Source: Bacteroidota bacterium
GTDB taxonomy: Bacteria > Bacteroidota > Bacteroidia > Bacteroidales > Lentimicrobiaceae
DNA: 64,000 nt
Assembly (NCBI GenBank): GCA_023417935.1
Contig: JAEZDY010000023.1
Span: forward strand, 1 to 64,000
Direction of reading: 5' to 3'
Under the pieces are notes generated by a model. That model had not been told where the DNA came from. It was given only the letters and a program-made list of their open reading frames with translations, and made no database searches. Position numbers and translations under genes: made by a program. Positions 54,589-63,499 of the stretch are shown in pieces (position 1 is the first letter of the stretch; each line of letters starts with the position of its first letter).

Positions 54589-56127
54589 CTAAAATAAATT
54601 AAAATACGATTGAAGTTTAGAGGCTACCTTTTTTCTGTAATTGTCAATTGTTGTCCGCCTGGGTTTCTTTATCTCCCTGATGATTTTATCGAGTTCACTT
54701 TTATAAGCCACTGGTAGTTTTGCCATGAGTTCACTGATCTTGTCGTCAGCTTTTCCATATAAAGAATAGGCAAGCTCCTTTATGTCAACTGAGTCAATTG
54801 CTTTTTTGAGATCCTTCTTTGAAAGAGAGAAAATTACATCAAAATCAGGTTCTTTACGCTCAATCTCCCCTTGTGATGTAATACCTTGTCCTTGAACGCT
54901 TTGCTGCTCAGTTGCTGAAGAAGCAAATAATTCATTTTCATTAGAGCAATGTTCCTCAAGTCTGATGGTAAAATCACTAAGTACGTTCATGTAGTTTATA
55001 AATGCTTCATATGGAGTTACGTATGGATTGAAGTACTTATGTACAGCTCCGTCAGAAAACCATTTTGTACACATGTAATAAAAGTGGTCAGATGTTTGAA
55101 GATACAACCAATCACGTTGTATTTCTGCATCATTGCATCTTCTAACTTTATCCCTTAGACTGTATAGCAGGTCAAACGCCTCATCCTGCATTTCATTACC
55201 CAACCATGCTGTAAGGTCACGTTCCTCGTCGGCCCATGAAATAGGAGTTGGAACTGATACAGCTGAAACCGGCTGCAGCGTCCTGGCAAGTTCTGTTGGT
55301 GTTCTGAAATTGAAATTTGTTCTGGAGAAAATCTGTTGAGGCAGTGCCTTCATGAAATTAAAAATACCTGTCTCAGCCCACTGGTGTTCTCCAAATGTTT
55401 CATAATCAATGAAAATGTTTACAACTTGCTGATTTTGATATGTATTGATCCACTTGGCGAACTTCTCTGCAGTGAGTGGCCATTCTATCCATGCCTGGTT
55501 TGAAAACCGGAATCCAATATCGTCACTCAATTGAAAATTGCGGAGCAGGAGTTTTAATTTAGGATTAACCGTATTGCAATACATAAAGTTTGGACTTTTC
55601 CATCCTAATATATGTTTTGCTCCTTCTGTCAGCATAATATCGAAGCCCATTTCAAGTACTTTCTCTCCAATCTGATCGGAATATATCATTTCAGTATTCC
55701 TGAATGCAGTTGGGCGCTTTCCAAACAATTCTTCTACAGTATCAGCATGTTTTTCAACCTGTCGCCTGAATTCATCGGGGTCCTTCAATGATACCAATGA
55801 ATGGGCATAGGTTTCAGCTAAAAACTCCACATTTCCTGTATCAGCCAGTTCCTTGAAACTATTTATCACTTCAGGCGTGTATTGTTTGAATTGATCAATG
55901 GCCATTCCTGAAATAGAGAAACTAACTTTAAATGCAGCGCCATACTCTTTTATCAGATCAAGCAAAATGCGGTTCATTGGTAAATACGACCGTTCAACCA
56001 CCCTCTTAACGATAGTCCTGTTCTGGTATTCGTCATAATAATGGTGGCTACTTCCTATATCAAAGAACCGGTAAGTCCTCAATCTAAATGGCTGATGAAT
56101 CTGGAAATGAAGGCAAATTGATCTCAT
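54589..56127 (-). CDS. GH57 alpha-amylase/alpha-glucan enzyme
   Basis: A 512-residue GH57 protein. The N-terminus RSICLHFQIHQPFRLR contains the characteristic HxHxP-like segment, VSFSISGMAIDQF follows, and VEFLAETYAHSL and IFIDYETFGEHQW are conserved family blocks. The C-terminal 120 residues (KKDLKKAIDSVDIKEL onward) are a helical tail outside the catalytic barrel. GH57 enzymes act on alpha-glucans as amylases, amylopullulanases or branching enzymes; the specificity is not resolved. It lies between the GT4 gene and the synthase/phosphorylase fusion in the same operon. Confidence 0.85.
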   Translation of the reverse strand: MRSICLHFQIHQPFRLRTYRFFDIGSSHHYYDEYQNRTIVKRVVERSYLPMNRILLDLIKEYGAAFKVSFSISGMAIDQFKQYTPEVINSFKELADTGNVEFLAETYAHSLVSLKDPDEFRRQVEKHADTVEELFGKRPTAFRNTEMIYSDQIGEKVLEMGFDIMLTEGAKHILGWKSPNFMYCNTVNPKLKLLLRNFQLSDDIGFRFSNQAWIEWPLTAEKFAKWINTYQNQQVVNIFIDYETFGEHQWAETGIFNFMKALPQQIFSRTNFNFRTPTELARTLQPVSAVSVPTPISWADEERDLTAWLGNEMQDEAFDLLYSLRDKVRRCNDAEIQRDWLYLQTSDHFYYMCTKWFSDGAVHKYFNPYVTPYEAFINYMNVLSDFTIRLEEHCSNENELFASSATEQQSVQGQGITSQGEIERKEPDFDVIFSLSKKDLKKAIDSVDIKELAYSLYGKADDKISELMAKLPVAYKSELDKIIREIKKPRRTTIDNYRKKVASKLQSYFNLF

Positions 56128-56169
56128 AATATGTTTTTAATTATAATGAGGCAAGGGCTATTATACAGC

Positions 56170-57456
56170 TCATGCCTTGTAAATCTGTTGATATATCGTT
56201 TTTATGTGCCGAGCAGCATTTTCCCATTTAAGGTTTTCAACTTCAGTGGCACCATACTTTGCAAATGCTTTCGATAAGCTCTTATAATGTAGCAAGGCGT
56301 ATATTGCATCAGCCATAGCATCCACATCCCAAAAGTCTACTTTAAGGGCATGCTGAAGGACTTCAGCGACACCTGATTGCTTAGAAATAACAACAGGCAC
56401 GTTTGAACGCATAGCTTCGAGTGGTGAAATACCAAAAGGTTCAGATACTGAAGGCATGACATACACATCACTCAGCGCAAACATCCTGTCGACGTTATCA
56501 CCTTTTAGGAAACCTGTAAAGTGAAAACGTGATGACATTCGCAGTTTTGCTACACGGCGAATCATTTTTTCCAGCAGGTCACCTGTACCTGCCATAACAA
56601 AGCGTACATTGTTATCTCGCTGGTATACTTTATGCGCAGCCTCAATAAAATACTCCGGACCTTTCTGAAAAGTAACCCTACCGAGGAAAGTCACTATTTT
56701 CTCGGGAACATGCTTATCATATGCCTGAAATTCTTCACGGTCAGTTGGTTCAACAGCATTATGTACTGTATAGACTTTCCGTGGGTCAATGCCATAGCGC
56801 TCTATTACGATGTTCCTTGTGAGGTTGCTTACAGCAATTACACGATCAGCAGCTTCCATACCACTTCTTTCAATTTCATAAACCTGGGTGTTGATGTTCT
56901 CACCCGATCTGTCAAATTCAGTGGCGTGCATGTGCACTACTAAGGGTTTACCGCTGGCTTTCTTAGCAGCAACCCCTGCTGCATAAGTAAGCCAGTCGTG
57001 TGCATGAATAATATCGAATCTGCTCTCTGTTGCTATCTGCGCCCCTACTAATGCATACCTCGATACCTCTTCAAGCAGGTTAGCACCATATTTGCCTGAA
57101 AACTTATAATTTGCATTAAAGATGGATTCTTCATTTAAAAGCTCATTTGACTCCATCTTTTCAACTACATAGTCGAATGCAAGTGGGTCAACGTAAGGTA
57201 CAAGGATAGAATTGACTTCAAGGTAGGTAATCTTCTTCCAGAATTCCTGGTGATCCCTGCGCTTTACATCAATAGTAATATCGCTTGCATTAACAATCCT
57301 GACAGCCTCTTCACTCTCATCGCCGTAAGCCTTAGGCACAACAAAAATCACCTCTACATCATTCTTCATCAGCCCTTTAGTCATACCATAACAAGCAGTA
57401 CCAAGGCCCCCGGTGATATGCGGAGGAAACTCCCATCCAAACATTAATACTCTCAT
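56170..57456 (-). CDS. GT4 glycosyltransferase, glycogen/starch synthase-like
   Basis: A 428-residue GT-B glycosyltransferase. The N-terminus MRVLMFGWEFPPHITGGLGTA carries the Gly-rich acceptor loop. The donor site has FLGRVTFQKGPEYFI and a GT4 EX7E-type motif in SVSEPFGISPLEAMRSNVP. Because it is cotranscribed with glycogen enzymes it probably adds glucose to alpha-glucan, but other GT4 roles are possible. It lies 42 nt upstream of the GH57 gene and 78 nt downstream of the debranching enzyme. Confidence 0.85.
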   Translation of the reverse strand: MRVLMFGWEFPPHITGGLGTACYGMTKGLMKNDVEVIFVVPKAYGDESEEAVRIVNASDITIDVKRRDHQEFWKKITYLEVNSILVPYVDPLAFDYVVEKMESNELLNEESIFNANYKFSGKYGANLLEEVSRYALVGAQIATESRFDIIHAHDWLTYAAGVAAKKASGKPLVVHMHATEFDRSGENINTQVYEIERSGMEAADRVIAVSNLTRNIVIERYGIDPRKVYTVHNAVEPTDREEFQAYDKHVPEKIVTFLGRVTFQKGPEYFIEAAHKVYQRDNNVRFVMAGTGDLLEKMIRRVAKLRMSSRFHFTGFLKGDNVDRMFALSDVYVMPSVSEPFGISPLEAMRSNVPVVISKQSGVAEVLQHALKVDFWDVDAMADAIYALLHYKSLSKAFAKYGATEVENLKWENAARHIKTIYQQIYKA

Positions 57457-57534
57457 GCGTTGTAATTAATGATTTGTTTCTAGTATTTAGTATTGCATGA
57501 CGTGCAAAACAATGTGAATTGCACATTCACTTTT

Positions 57535-59484
57535 TCAATCTTTTTGATATTGTTTAATGAGTGAGCCAATCCGTAATAATTCAGCTACACACCATGCTTG
57601 CGATATTGCACCAGCACCCCGATGAGGTGGGTCGCCATCATAAACTTCTGATATTGTTCCAATGCCATGCTCATCCATTTCATCTTCAAAGCCGTAATAA
57701 ATATCTTTAACCATTTGTATAGCAGCTCTCTGGTGAATAGCAAGGTATCCTTCTACGAAATGACCTAATAACCATGGATGTACTGACCCTTGATGATATG
57801 CGTGGTCACGCTCAGCCTGATTACCTTCGTAAACTCCTTTGTACAGAACATTTTTTGGAGCAAGTGACCGTATTCCCCTTGGAGTCAGCAATTCCGATTT
57901 AACCCTTTCAAGTATACTGTTTCGCATTGGCTCAGGCAGTGCGGTATAAGGCAATGATGTTGAAAAAATTTGGTTTGGCCTAACTGAAAAATCTTTGTAG
58001 TCACCATTAACATAATCAGCAAGGTAACCACGTTTCTCATCCCAAAAGGTGTTTATAAATGACTCAGGGAATGCTTCTGCCGTTTCCTGCCACTCCTGTA
58101 CAAATTCCTTATCACCTGCCTGTGATGCCAGTTGCATGGCAAAGAGCACAGCGTTATACCATAAGCTATTTATTTCAACACAGTATCCTATGCGAGGGGT
58201 AACAGGCTTGCCATCAACAACCGCATCCATCCAGGTTACTGCAAATCCTGTTTCACCACTATATATTAAGTGATTGTCGTGCAATTTAATATTATAAGAT
58301 GTCCCTTCTCTGTATCCATTAAGGATAGTTTTAAGGTATTTCCCATATTCTTTCCAAAGTTTGGCATTACTATCAGTATACATGCCATATTGTTGCAGAG
58401 CCCAAAAGAACCACAAAGGAGTATCGGCCGAATTGTATACGGCTTTCTCACCTATACCCATATTAGGGAACAGAGGCCCTTTTAATTCCAGCAACATGTT
58501 ATCAATGACTGACTTAGCTGTTTTGTGATCCCCTGTAACAAGGGTCAGTCCGGGTAATGACACAAAAGTATCCCTACCCCATCTGCCAAACCATGGGTAA
58601 CCTGAAATTATTTCAGTCTTCTTACCTCGTTTTACAATAAACTGTTGTGCTGCGTTTATCAAACAATGCTCAAAACTATCCCTTGGCACCCTGCTATTAA
58701 CTTCGGTTTTAAATGACCGGGCAAGAGATGCAGGTGAAACAGGCTCAACACCGGCAGCAAAATAAATGCTTTCACCCTTTTCAATTGGTAACTCAAAATA
58801 CCCGGGTACATATAAATCCTCAAGGTAATCATAGCCTCTTGCTTTCTCTTTTATATACTCAATATTGTAGTACCAATCGGGAACATGAACATATTCAGGC
58901 TTCTTTGAGAACTGTAAGTGGAGAAATGAATAACCCCTATACATTCTCAATTTTATTCCATTCTCAATTTCTTCGTATCGTGTGTCAACATCATAGTTTG
59001 AACGCGTTAGAAAGTGTATATTCCTGAATGCAAGGAAAGGCTTAAACCTGATGCGGGTAGGCGAATGTGCTTCAACAAGGGTATATTTGATGATCATACG
59101 TCCATCTTTGTTTGAAAGCAGCATTTCTTTTGTGAGTTCCACTCCTCCTACATGGTATGACAACTTAGGTATTGGATCAGAAGTGAAATCTTTAAGATAC
59201 TTGTGTCCTTTTGGGGAAAAAACCTCACCCTGATATTTGTGAATTGCAAGATTAAACTCAGCGTTGTGCTGTATCACCGTTTCATCAAAAGATGAGAGCA
59301 GCACGTGGTTACCTTCATCAATTGCAGGCTGCGGCATTACAAGAAGTCCATGGTATTTGCGGGTGTTGCAGTTTATAATGGTACTGCTGCTGTATGCACC
59401 TTCGCGGCTCGTTCTGAGAAGTTCTTTGGTCAGACTGTATTCCAGATTAACTAACTGGTTCTTTTCAAAAGTGATATAGTTCAT
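57535..59484 (-). CDS. Glycogen debranching enzyme (amylo-alpha-1,6-glucosidase)
   Basis: A 649-residue debranching enzyme from ATG 59484 (MNYITFEKNQ); a further ATG at 59508 adds eight non-conserved residues. The N-terminal beta-sandwich has NCNTRKYHGLLV. The GH133-type catalytic (alpha/alpha)6 domain includes YPWFGRWGRDTFVSLPGLTL, ADTPLWFFWALQQY and a final ISEVYDGDPPHRGAGAISQAW. It hydrolyses alpha-1,6 branch points left by phosphorylase. It is the first gene of the glycogen operon and is preceded by a -7 box at 59546-59553. Confidence 0.9.
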   Translation of the reverse strand: MNYITFEKNQLVNLEYSLTKELLRTSREGAYSSSTIINCNTRKYHGLLVMPQPAIDEGNHVLLSSFDETVIQHNAEFNLAIHKYQGEVFSPKGHKYLKDFTSDPIPKLSYHVGGVELTKEMLLSNKDGRMIIKYTLVEAHSPTRIRFKPFLAFRNIHFLTRSNYDVDTRYEEIENGIKLRMYRGYSFLHLQFSKKPEYVHVPDWYYNIEYIKEKARGYDYLEDLYVPGYFELPIEKGESIYFAAGVEPVSPASLARSFKTEVNSRVPRDSFEHCLINAAQQFIVKRGKKTEIISGYPWFGRWGRDTFVSLPGLTLVTGDHKTAKSVIDNMLLELKGPLFPNMGIGEKAVYNSADTPLWFFWALQQYGMYTDSNAKLWKEYGKYLKTILNGYREGTSYNIKLHDNHLIYSGETGFAVTWMDAVVDGKPVTPRIGYCVEINSLWYNAVLFAMQLASQAGDKEFVQEWQETAEAFPESFINTFWDEKRGYLADYVNGDYKDFSVRPNQIFSTSLPYTALPEPMRNSILERVKSELLTPRGIRSLAPKNVLYKGVYEGNQAERDHAYHQGSVHPWLLGHFVEGYLAIHQRAAIQMVKDIYYGFEDEMDEHGIGTISEVYDGDPPHRGAGAISQAWCVAELLRIGSLIKQYQKD

Positions 59485-59508
59485 TATTACTGCTTTAGCA
59501 TTAAACAT

Positions 59509-59877
59509 GCATAATATAGCCTTACCCCTGGTAAAGTGACTTATGCAAAGATATAGTAATTTGTACTGAAATATGCTAATTTATATTGTGAAAATTGATT
59601 CAAACCATGTCAAAATGCTACTCCCACCCAATAGTTTATTGGCTCGTAAAACACGAAAATAGAGGAAATGTTTAAAGTTTTATAATGCTGCATCCTCCAT
59701 ATAAATATATCGGGCACATAACTGAAATAGTCCTTTCTCTAAAGCATTCTGACCATCAGCATTATATGGATCAAAGTACCTTTTATTAGTTAGATGATAC
59801 GACAGTGTTTAACCTTTATGTCGTTTGGTTGTTTTTGATTATACTTATTCAACGGTTACAACAGAAAAAGATATACA
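59509..59877. other. Divergent promoter region between the glycogen operon and aconitase
   Basis: A 369-bp spacer with no gene. It holds the predicted debranching promoter at 59542-59553 and is otherwise AT-rich. No clear aconitase promoter, riboswitch or terminator was recognised. Confidence 0.7.
59542..59553 (-). promoter_or_regulatory. Putative -7 promoter box of the glycogen operon
   Basis: The minus strand reads TATCTTTGCATA, an exact TAnnTTTG match followed by CATA, about 60 nt before the debranching ATG at 59484. The same 12 bases precede the maltose operon (7720-7731). TTTGC is common after -7 boxes in this phylum, so identity alone does not prove co-regulation. Confidence 0.5.
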
Positions 59878-62682
59878 ATGGAAGATGTTAAAAAATTCAC
59901 CTCTACTATCACAACCCAGATGGGGGAATTCACTTATTTTGATCTACATAAACTTATAAGTAATGGCATTGATGTAGATAAATTTCCATTTGCAATCAGA
60001 ATACTTTTAGAGAATGTTGTAAGAAATTATAATGGGGCAACCTTTACTGACGAACACCTTAAGAGTATCTTCAACTGGAATCCCAATCCCGCATTGGTTG
60101 ATATTCCTTTTTTGCCTGCCAGGGTGTTGATGCAGGATTTTACTGGTGTACCTGCTGTTGTGGACATAGCTTCAATCAGATCAGAGGTTGATCGCAAGAA
60201 TAAAAATGCAGCCATTATTAATCCTGAGGTACCTGCCGATCTTGTTATAGACCACTCAGTACAGGTAGATTTTTATGGTTCAAGTTATGCTCACAATAGA
60301 AACGTAGAGCTTGAATACGAACGTAACCATGAGCGCTATGCCTTACTGAAATGGGGGAACCTATCAATGAACGACTTTAACGTACTCCCACCGGGAATGG
60401 GCATTTGCCACCAGGTAAATCTTGAATACCTGGCTAAAGTTGTGACCTACCGCAATGGGGTCATATTTCCCGATACTGTTGTTGGCACTGATTCACATAC
60501 TCCAATGGTTAATGGAATTGGCGTAGTGGGTTGGGGTGTTGGTGGCATTGAAGCCGAAGCAGTTATGCTTGGTCAGCCAGTGTACTTTATGCTTCCTGAA
60601 GTAATCGGTCTGAAACTTACTGGTAAGTTAAGGGAAGGAACTACAGCTACCGACCTTGTTCTGTCAGTTGCTGCCCTTCTGCGCAAAACCGGAGTAGTTG
60701 GGAAACTAGTAGAAGTTTACGGTGATGGTTTGAATAATCTGTCAGTCCCCGACAGAGCTACAATATCTAACATGACACCTGAATTTGGATCAACTATAAC
60801 TTATTTCCCACCTGATGAAAAGACGCTCGATTATCTGCATAACACAGGCCGGAATAAAGAGCATATACAAACTGTTGAAAAATACCTGAAAGCCAATTTG
60901 TTGTGGCGAGAAAATGAAGACAAGATCAGATACACAAAAGTAGTTGAGCTAGCCCTGGAAGATGTTGAACCTTCACTTGCAGGACCAAAGAGACCGCAGG
61001 ACAGGATTCCTCTGACAGAAATGAAGAAAACCTTTATTGATCATCTGGGAAGTAGCTATTATAGAAGATATATCAGTGTAGATGAGCGTGATGAAGCACG
61101 TTGGCTTAGTGAAGGCGGGAGCCTGCAGGAGTATGATGAAGAAAAGCAGGAGACTGATAAAACCATTGAACAAGCGGGCATTGAAGTAGGCACAAAACGT
61201 AATTACGAAGGCCTTAAAAGCGTAAAGATCAAGACAGGCAGCAGCCGTATCCTTCTCAGTGATGGAGCTCTGGTAATTGCTTCCATTACCAGTTGTACCA
61301 ATACGTCAAACCCAAGCGTAATGATTGGTGCCGGATTGGTTGCAAAAAAGGCTGTTGAAAGGGGCCTTGATACAAAATCATGGGTTAAAACAAGTATGGG
61401 CCCCGGGTCAAGGGTTGTTACCAAATACCTTGAAAAGGCTAATCTAATCCCTTACCTCGAAGCACTTGGATATCATCTCGTAGGATACGGTTGTATAACA
61501 TGTATAGGTAACAGCGGCCCTTTACCCGCACATATCACCAAGGCAGTTACTGAAAATGAATTAATTGTATCATCAGTCCTGTCTGGGAACCGCAATTATG
61601 AAGCTCGCATACATCCTCTGGTAAAAATGAATTTCCTTACTTCTCCTCCACTGGTGGTTGCTTATGGAATTGCCGGGCGGATTGATATTGATATGTATAA
61701 TGAACCGCTCGGCTATGATCCTAACCTCGAACCGGTTTACCTGCGCGATATCTGGCCTACGCAGGCTGAAATTGACCAAGTCATGCAGCAGGTACTTTCA
61801 TCAGAAGATTACCTGAACAACTATACGAATTTTATTGAAGGTGATGAAAAATGGGATCTGTTGAAGGCTCCTATGAGTAATGTTTATCAGTGGGACCCTG
61901 AGTCATCGTATGTTAAGGAAGCCCCATTTTTCAAGGATATAGCTCTACAACCAAATTCAGTCACAGATATTTATAATGCACGGGTGCTGCTCAAACTTGG
62001 TGATACTGTAACCACCGACCATATTTCTCCTGCCGGAGCAATAGGGGAAGAATCACCAGCAGGCAAATACTTAAAGTCATTAGGGTTTGAAAGAAAAGAG
62101 TTTAATTCATACGGTTCACGTCGTGGAAATCATGAAGTAATGGTAAGAGGTACTTTTGCCAATGTACGGTTGAAGAACCAACTTGTAAACCGGGAAGGCG
62201 GATGGACAGTTTACCATGAAACAGGTGAAGAGTTGACTGTGTATGATGCAGGGATGAAATACCAGATGGAAAACATACCTACTATTATTATTGCAGGCAA
62301 GGAATATGGCAGTGGTTCATCACGCGACTGGGCAGCAAAAGGCACAAATCTTTTAGGTGTTAAGGCCGTTATAGCCCAAAGCTATGAACGGATTCACAGA
62401 AGTAATTTAGTGCAAATGGGCGTGCTACCCCTCGAATTCCTTCCCGGTGAAAGTAGTACTTACCATAATCTCAATGGAAAGGAAACATTCCATATAGTAG
62501 GTCTTGAAAAAGTGGTGCCTCATGGTGAATTGCAAGTGACTGCTGTAAAACCCGACGGACAGGTATATGAATTTAATGTAATTGCGCGACTTGACTCACC
62601 AACGGAAATTGCCTATTACCGTAACGGGGGCATACTGCAGTTTGTGCTCAGAAGGTTTCTTAATGAACATAATAATCATTAA
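59878..62682 (+). CDS. acnA: Aconitate hydratase A
   Basis: A 934-residue aconitase of the AcnA/IRP type. The [4Fe-4S] ligand cysteines are in ITSCTNTSNPSVM and YGCITCIGNSGPL. PGMGICHQVNLEYLA and VVGTDSHTPMVNGIGVVGWG are family blocks, and the C-terminal swivel domain contains EYGSGSSRDWAAKG. It interconverts citrate and isocitrate in the TCA cycle. The stop is followed by one base and then the stop of the convergent nitroreductase gene, so there is no room for a terminator between them. ATG 59878 gives the expected N-terminus. Confidence 0.96.
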   Translation: MEDVKKFTSTITTQMGEFTYFDLHKLISNGIDVDKFPFAIRILLENVVRNYNGATFTDEHLKSIFNWNPNPALVDIPFLPARVLMQDFTGVPAVVDIASIRSEVDRKNKNAAIINPEVPADLVIDHSVQVDFYGSSYAHNRNVELEYERNHERYALLKWGNLSMNDFNVLPPGMGICHQVNLEYLAKVVTYRNGVIFPDTVVGTDSHTPMVNGIGVVGWGVGGIEAEAVMLGQPVYFMLPEVIGLKLTGKLREGTTATDLVLSVAALLRKTGVVGKLVEVYGDGLNNLSVPDRATISNMTPEFGSTITYFPPDEKTLDYLHNTGRNKEHIQTVEKYLKANLLWRENEDKIRYTKVVELALEDVEPSLAGPKRPQDRIPLTEMKKTFIDHLGSSYYRRYISVDERDEARWLSEGGSLQEYDEEKQETDKTIEQAGIEVGTKRNYEGLKSVKIKTGSSRILLSDGALVIASITSCTNTSNPSVMIGAGLVAKKAVERGLDTKSWVKTSMGPGSRVVTKYLEKANLIPYLEALGYHLVGYGCITCIGNSGPLPAHITKAVTENELIVSSVLSGNRNYEARIHPLVKMNFLTSPPLVVAYGIAGRIDIDMYNEPLGYDPNLEPVYLRDIWPTQAEIDQVMQQVLSSEDYLNNYTNFIEGDEKWDLLKAPMSNVYQWDPESSYVKEAPFFKDIALQPNSVTDIYNARVLLKLGDTVTTDHISPAGAIGEESPAGKYLKSLGFERKEFNSYGSRRGNHEVMVRGTFANVRLKNQLVNREGGWTVYHETGEELTVYDAGMKYQMENIPTIIIAGKEYGSGSSRDWAAKGTNLLGVKAVIAQSYERIHRSNLVQMGVLPLEFLPGESSTYHNLNGKETFHIVGLEKVVPHGELQVTAVKPDGQVYEFNVIARLDSPTEIAYYRNGGILQFVLRRFLNEHNNH

Positions 62683-62683
62683 A

Positions 62684-63334
62684 CTATTCAACCGGATAAC
62701 CGACACTTTGCGCGAGTATAGGACGTTTGCCGGCGGGCAGGCCAAGTACTTCCGTAACTTCCTTCTCATCAAAATACCTTCTGGTTACTGTATTTAAGCC
62801 TCTTGACGCGCAATACAGGTATATATTTTGCATTATTGCGCCTGAATGTATTCCGGCATAAAGTAATTGATTATCAGGTGTTGCATCACCAAGTTTACCC
62901 ATGTCAGAAACGATGATTAAGTTTACTGATGCTTTCTCTACGAAATCCTGCTTCCCGGTATTCGTCATGTAGTTACCTGACTTTATAAACTTCAGGATAT
63001 TACCCTTGGAGTCGTAAAAATAAACACCTCCCGGAAGCACCACATATACTTCCATATTTTGCCTGTTATTGGCTGTTGGTGCTGTATTTTTGCCATCTTT
63101 CTCCCTGTTGATGCCATTAGCAGCCCACAACAAATTAGAGAGTTCCTGATTAGATATTTCTTTTGATGCGTATTCGCGATTACTTTTACGTTCAGCCATA
63201 CAATCCATCAGTGGCTTACCTCCATCTTTTTGAGGTTGAGGAAGTACAATATCTGTAACCGTTTGACTCATGCTATCTTGCGGGCACATTATGAAGAAAA
63301 TTAAGGTTAAAACTACTGTAATTGAATGTTTCAT
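62684..63334 (-). CDS. Exported nitroreductase-like (SagB/ThcOx-type) flavoprotein
   Basis: A 216-residue protein: signal peptide MKHSITVVLTLIFFIMCPQ, then a nitroreductase domain with CMAERKSNREYASKEISN, LLWAANGINREKDGKNTAPT, SGAIMQNIYLYCASRGLNTV and a final LAQSVGYPV. Family members bind FMN and act as NAD(P)H- or peptide-oxidising enzymes. A Sec-type export signal on a flavin enzyme is unusual, since most nitroreductases are cytoplasmic. It is convergent with aconitase, one base apart. Promoter box at 63420-63427. Confidence 0.85.
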   Translation of the reverse strand: MKHSITVVLTLIFFIMCPQDSMSQTVTDIVLPQPQKDGGKPLMDCMAERKSNREYASKEISNQELSNLLWAANGINREKDGKNTAPTANNRQNMEVYVVLPGGVYFYDSKGNILKFIKSGNYMTNTGKQDFVEKASVNLIIVSDMGKLGDATPDNQLLYAGIHSGAIMQNIYLYCASRGLNTVTRRYFDEKEVTEVLGLPAGKRPILAQSVGYPVE

Positions 63335-63348
63335 ATCGTATCATTTTG

Positions 63349-63385
63349 ATGGTTTCCTGTATTTATTAATGGTTTCCTGTATTTA
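63349..63385. repeat. 17-bp direct repeat
   Basis: ATGGTTTCCTGTATTTA occurs twice (63349-63365 and 63369-63385) at a 20-bp period, in the leader of the nitroreductase gene. Probably a small tandem duplication. Confidence 0.85.
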
Positions 63386-63419
63386 AAATATCCGATGTTA
63401 CAACCTGGTTTCATAGTTA

Positions 63420-63427
63420 CAAAGTTA
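63420..63427 (-). promoter_or_regulatory. Putative -7 box of the nitroreductase gene
   Basis: The minus strand reads TAACTTTG, an exact TAnnTTTG match about 86 nt before the nitroreductase ATG. The -33 element is unclear. Confidence 0.4.
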
Positions 63428-63476
63428 GAAAGTTGCTTCAATAAAATAGTATTCAAAATCATTATGCACTATTCCA

Positions 63477-63484
63477 TATCTTTG
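63477..63484 (+). promoter_or_regulatory. Putative -7 box of the lipoprotein gene
   Basis: TATCTTTG is an exact TAnnTTTG match, 15 nt before the ATG at 63500. This implies a very short leader. Confidence 0.45.
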
Positions 63485-63499
63485 TCCGTTATTACCACT

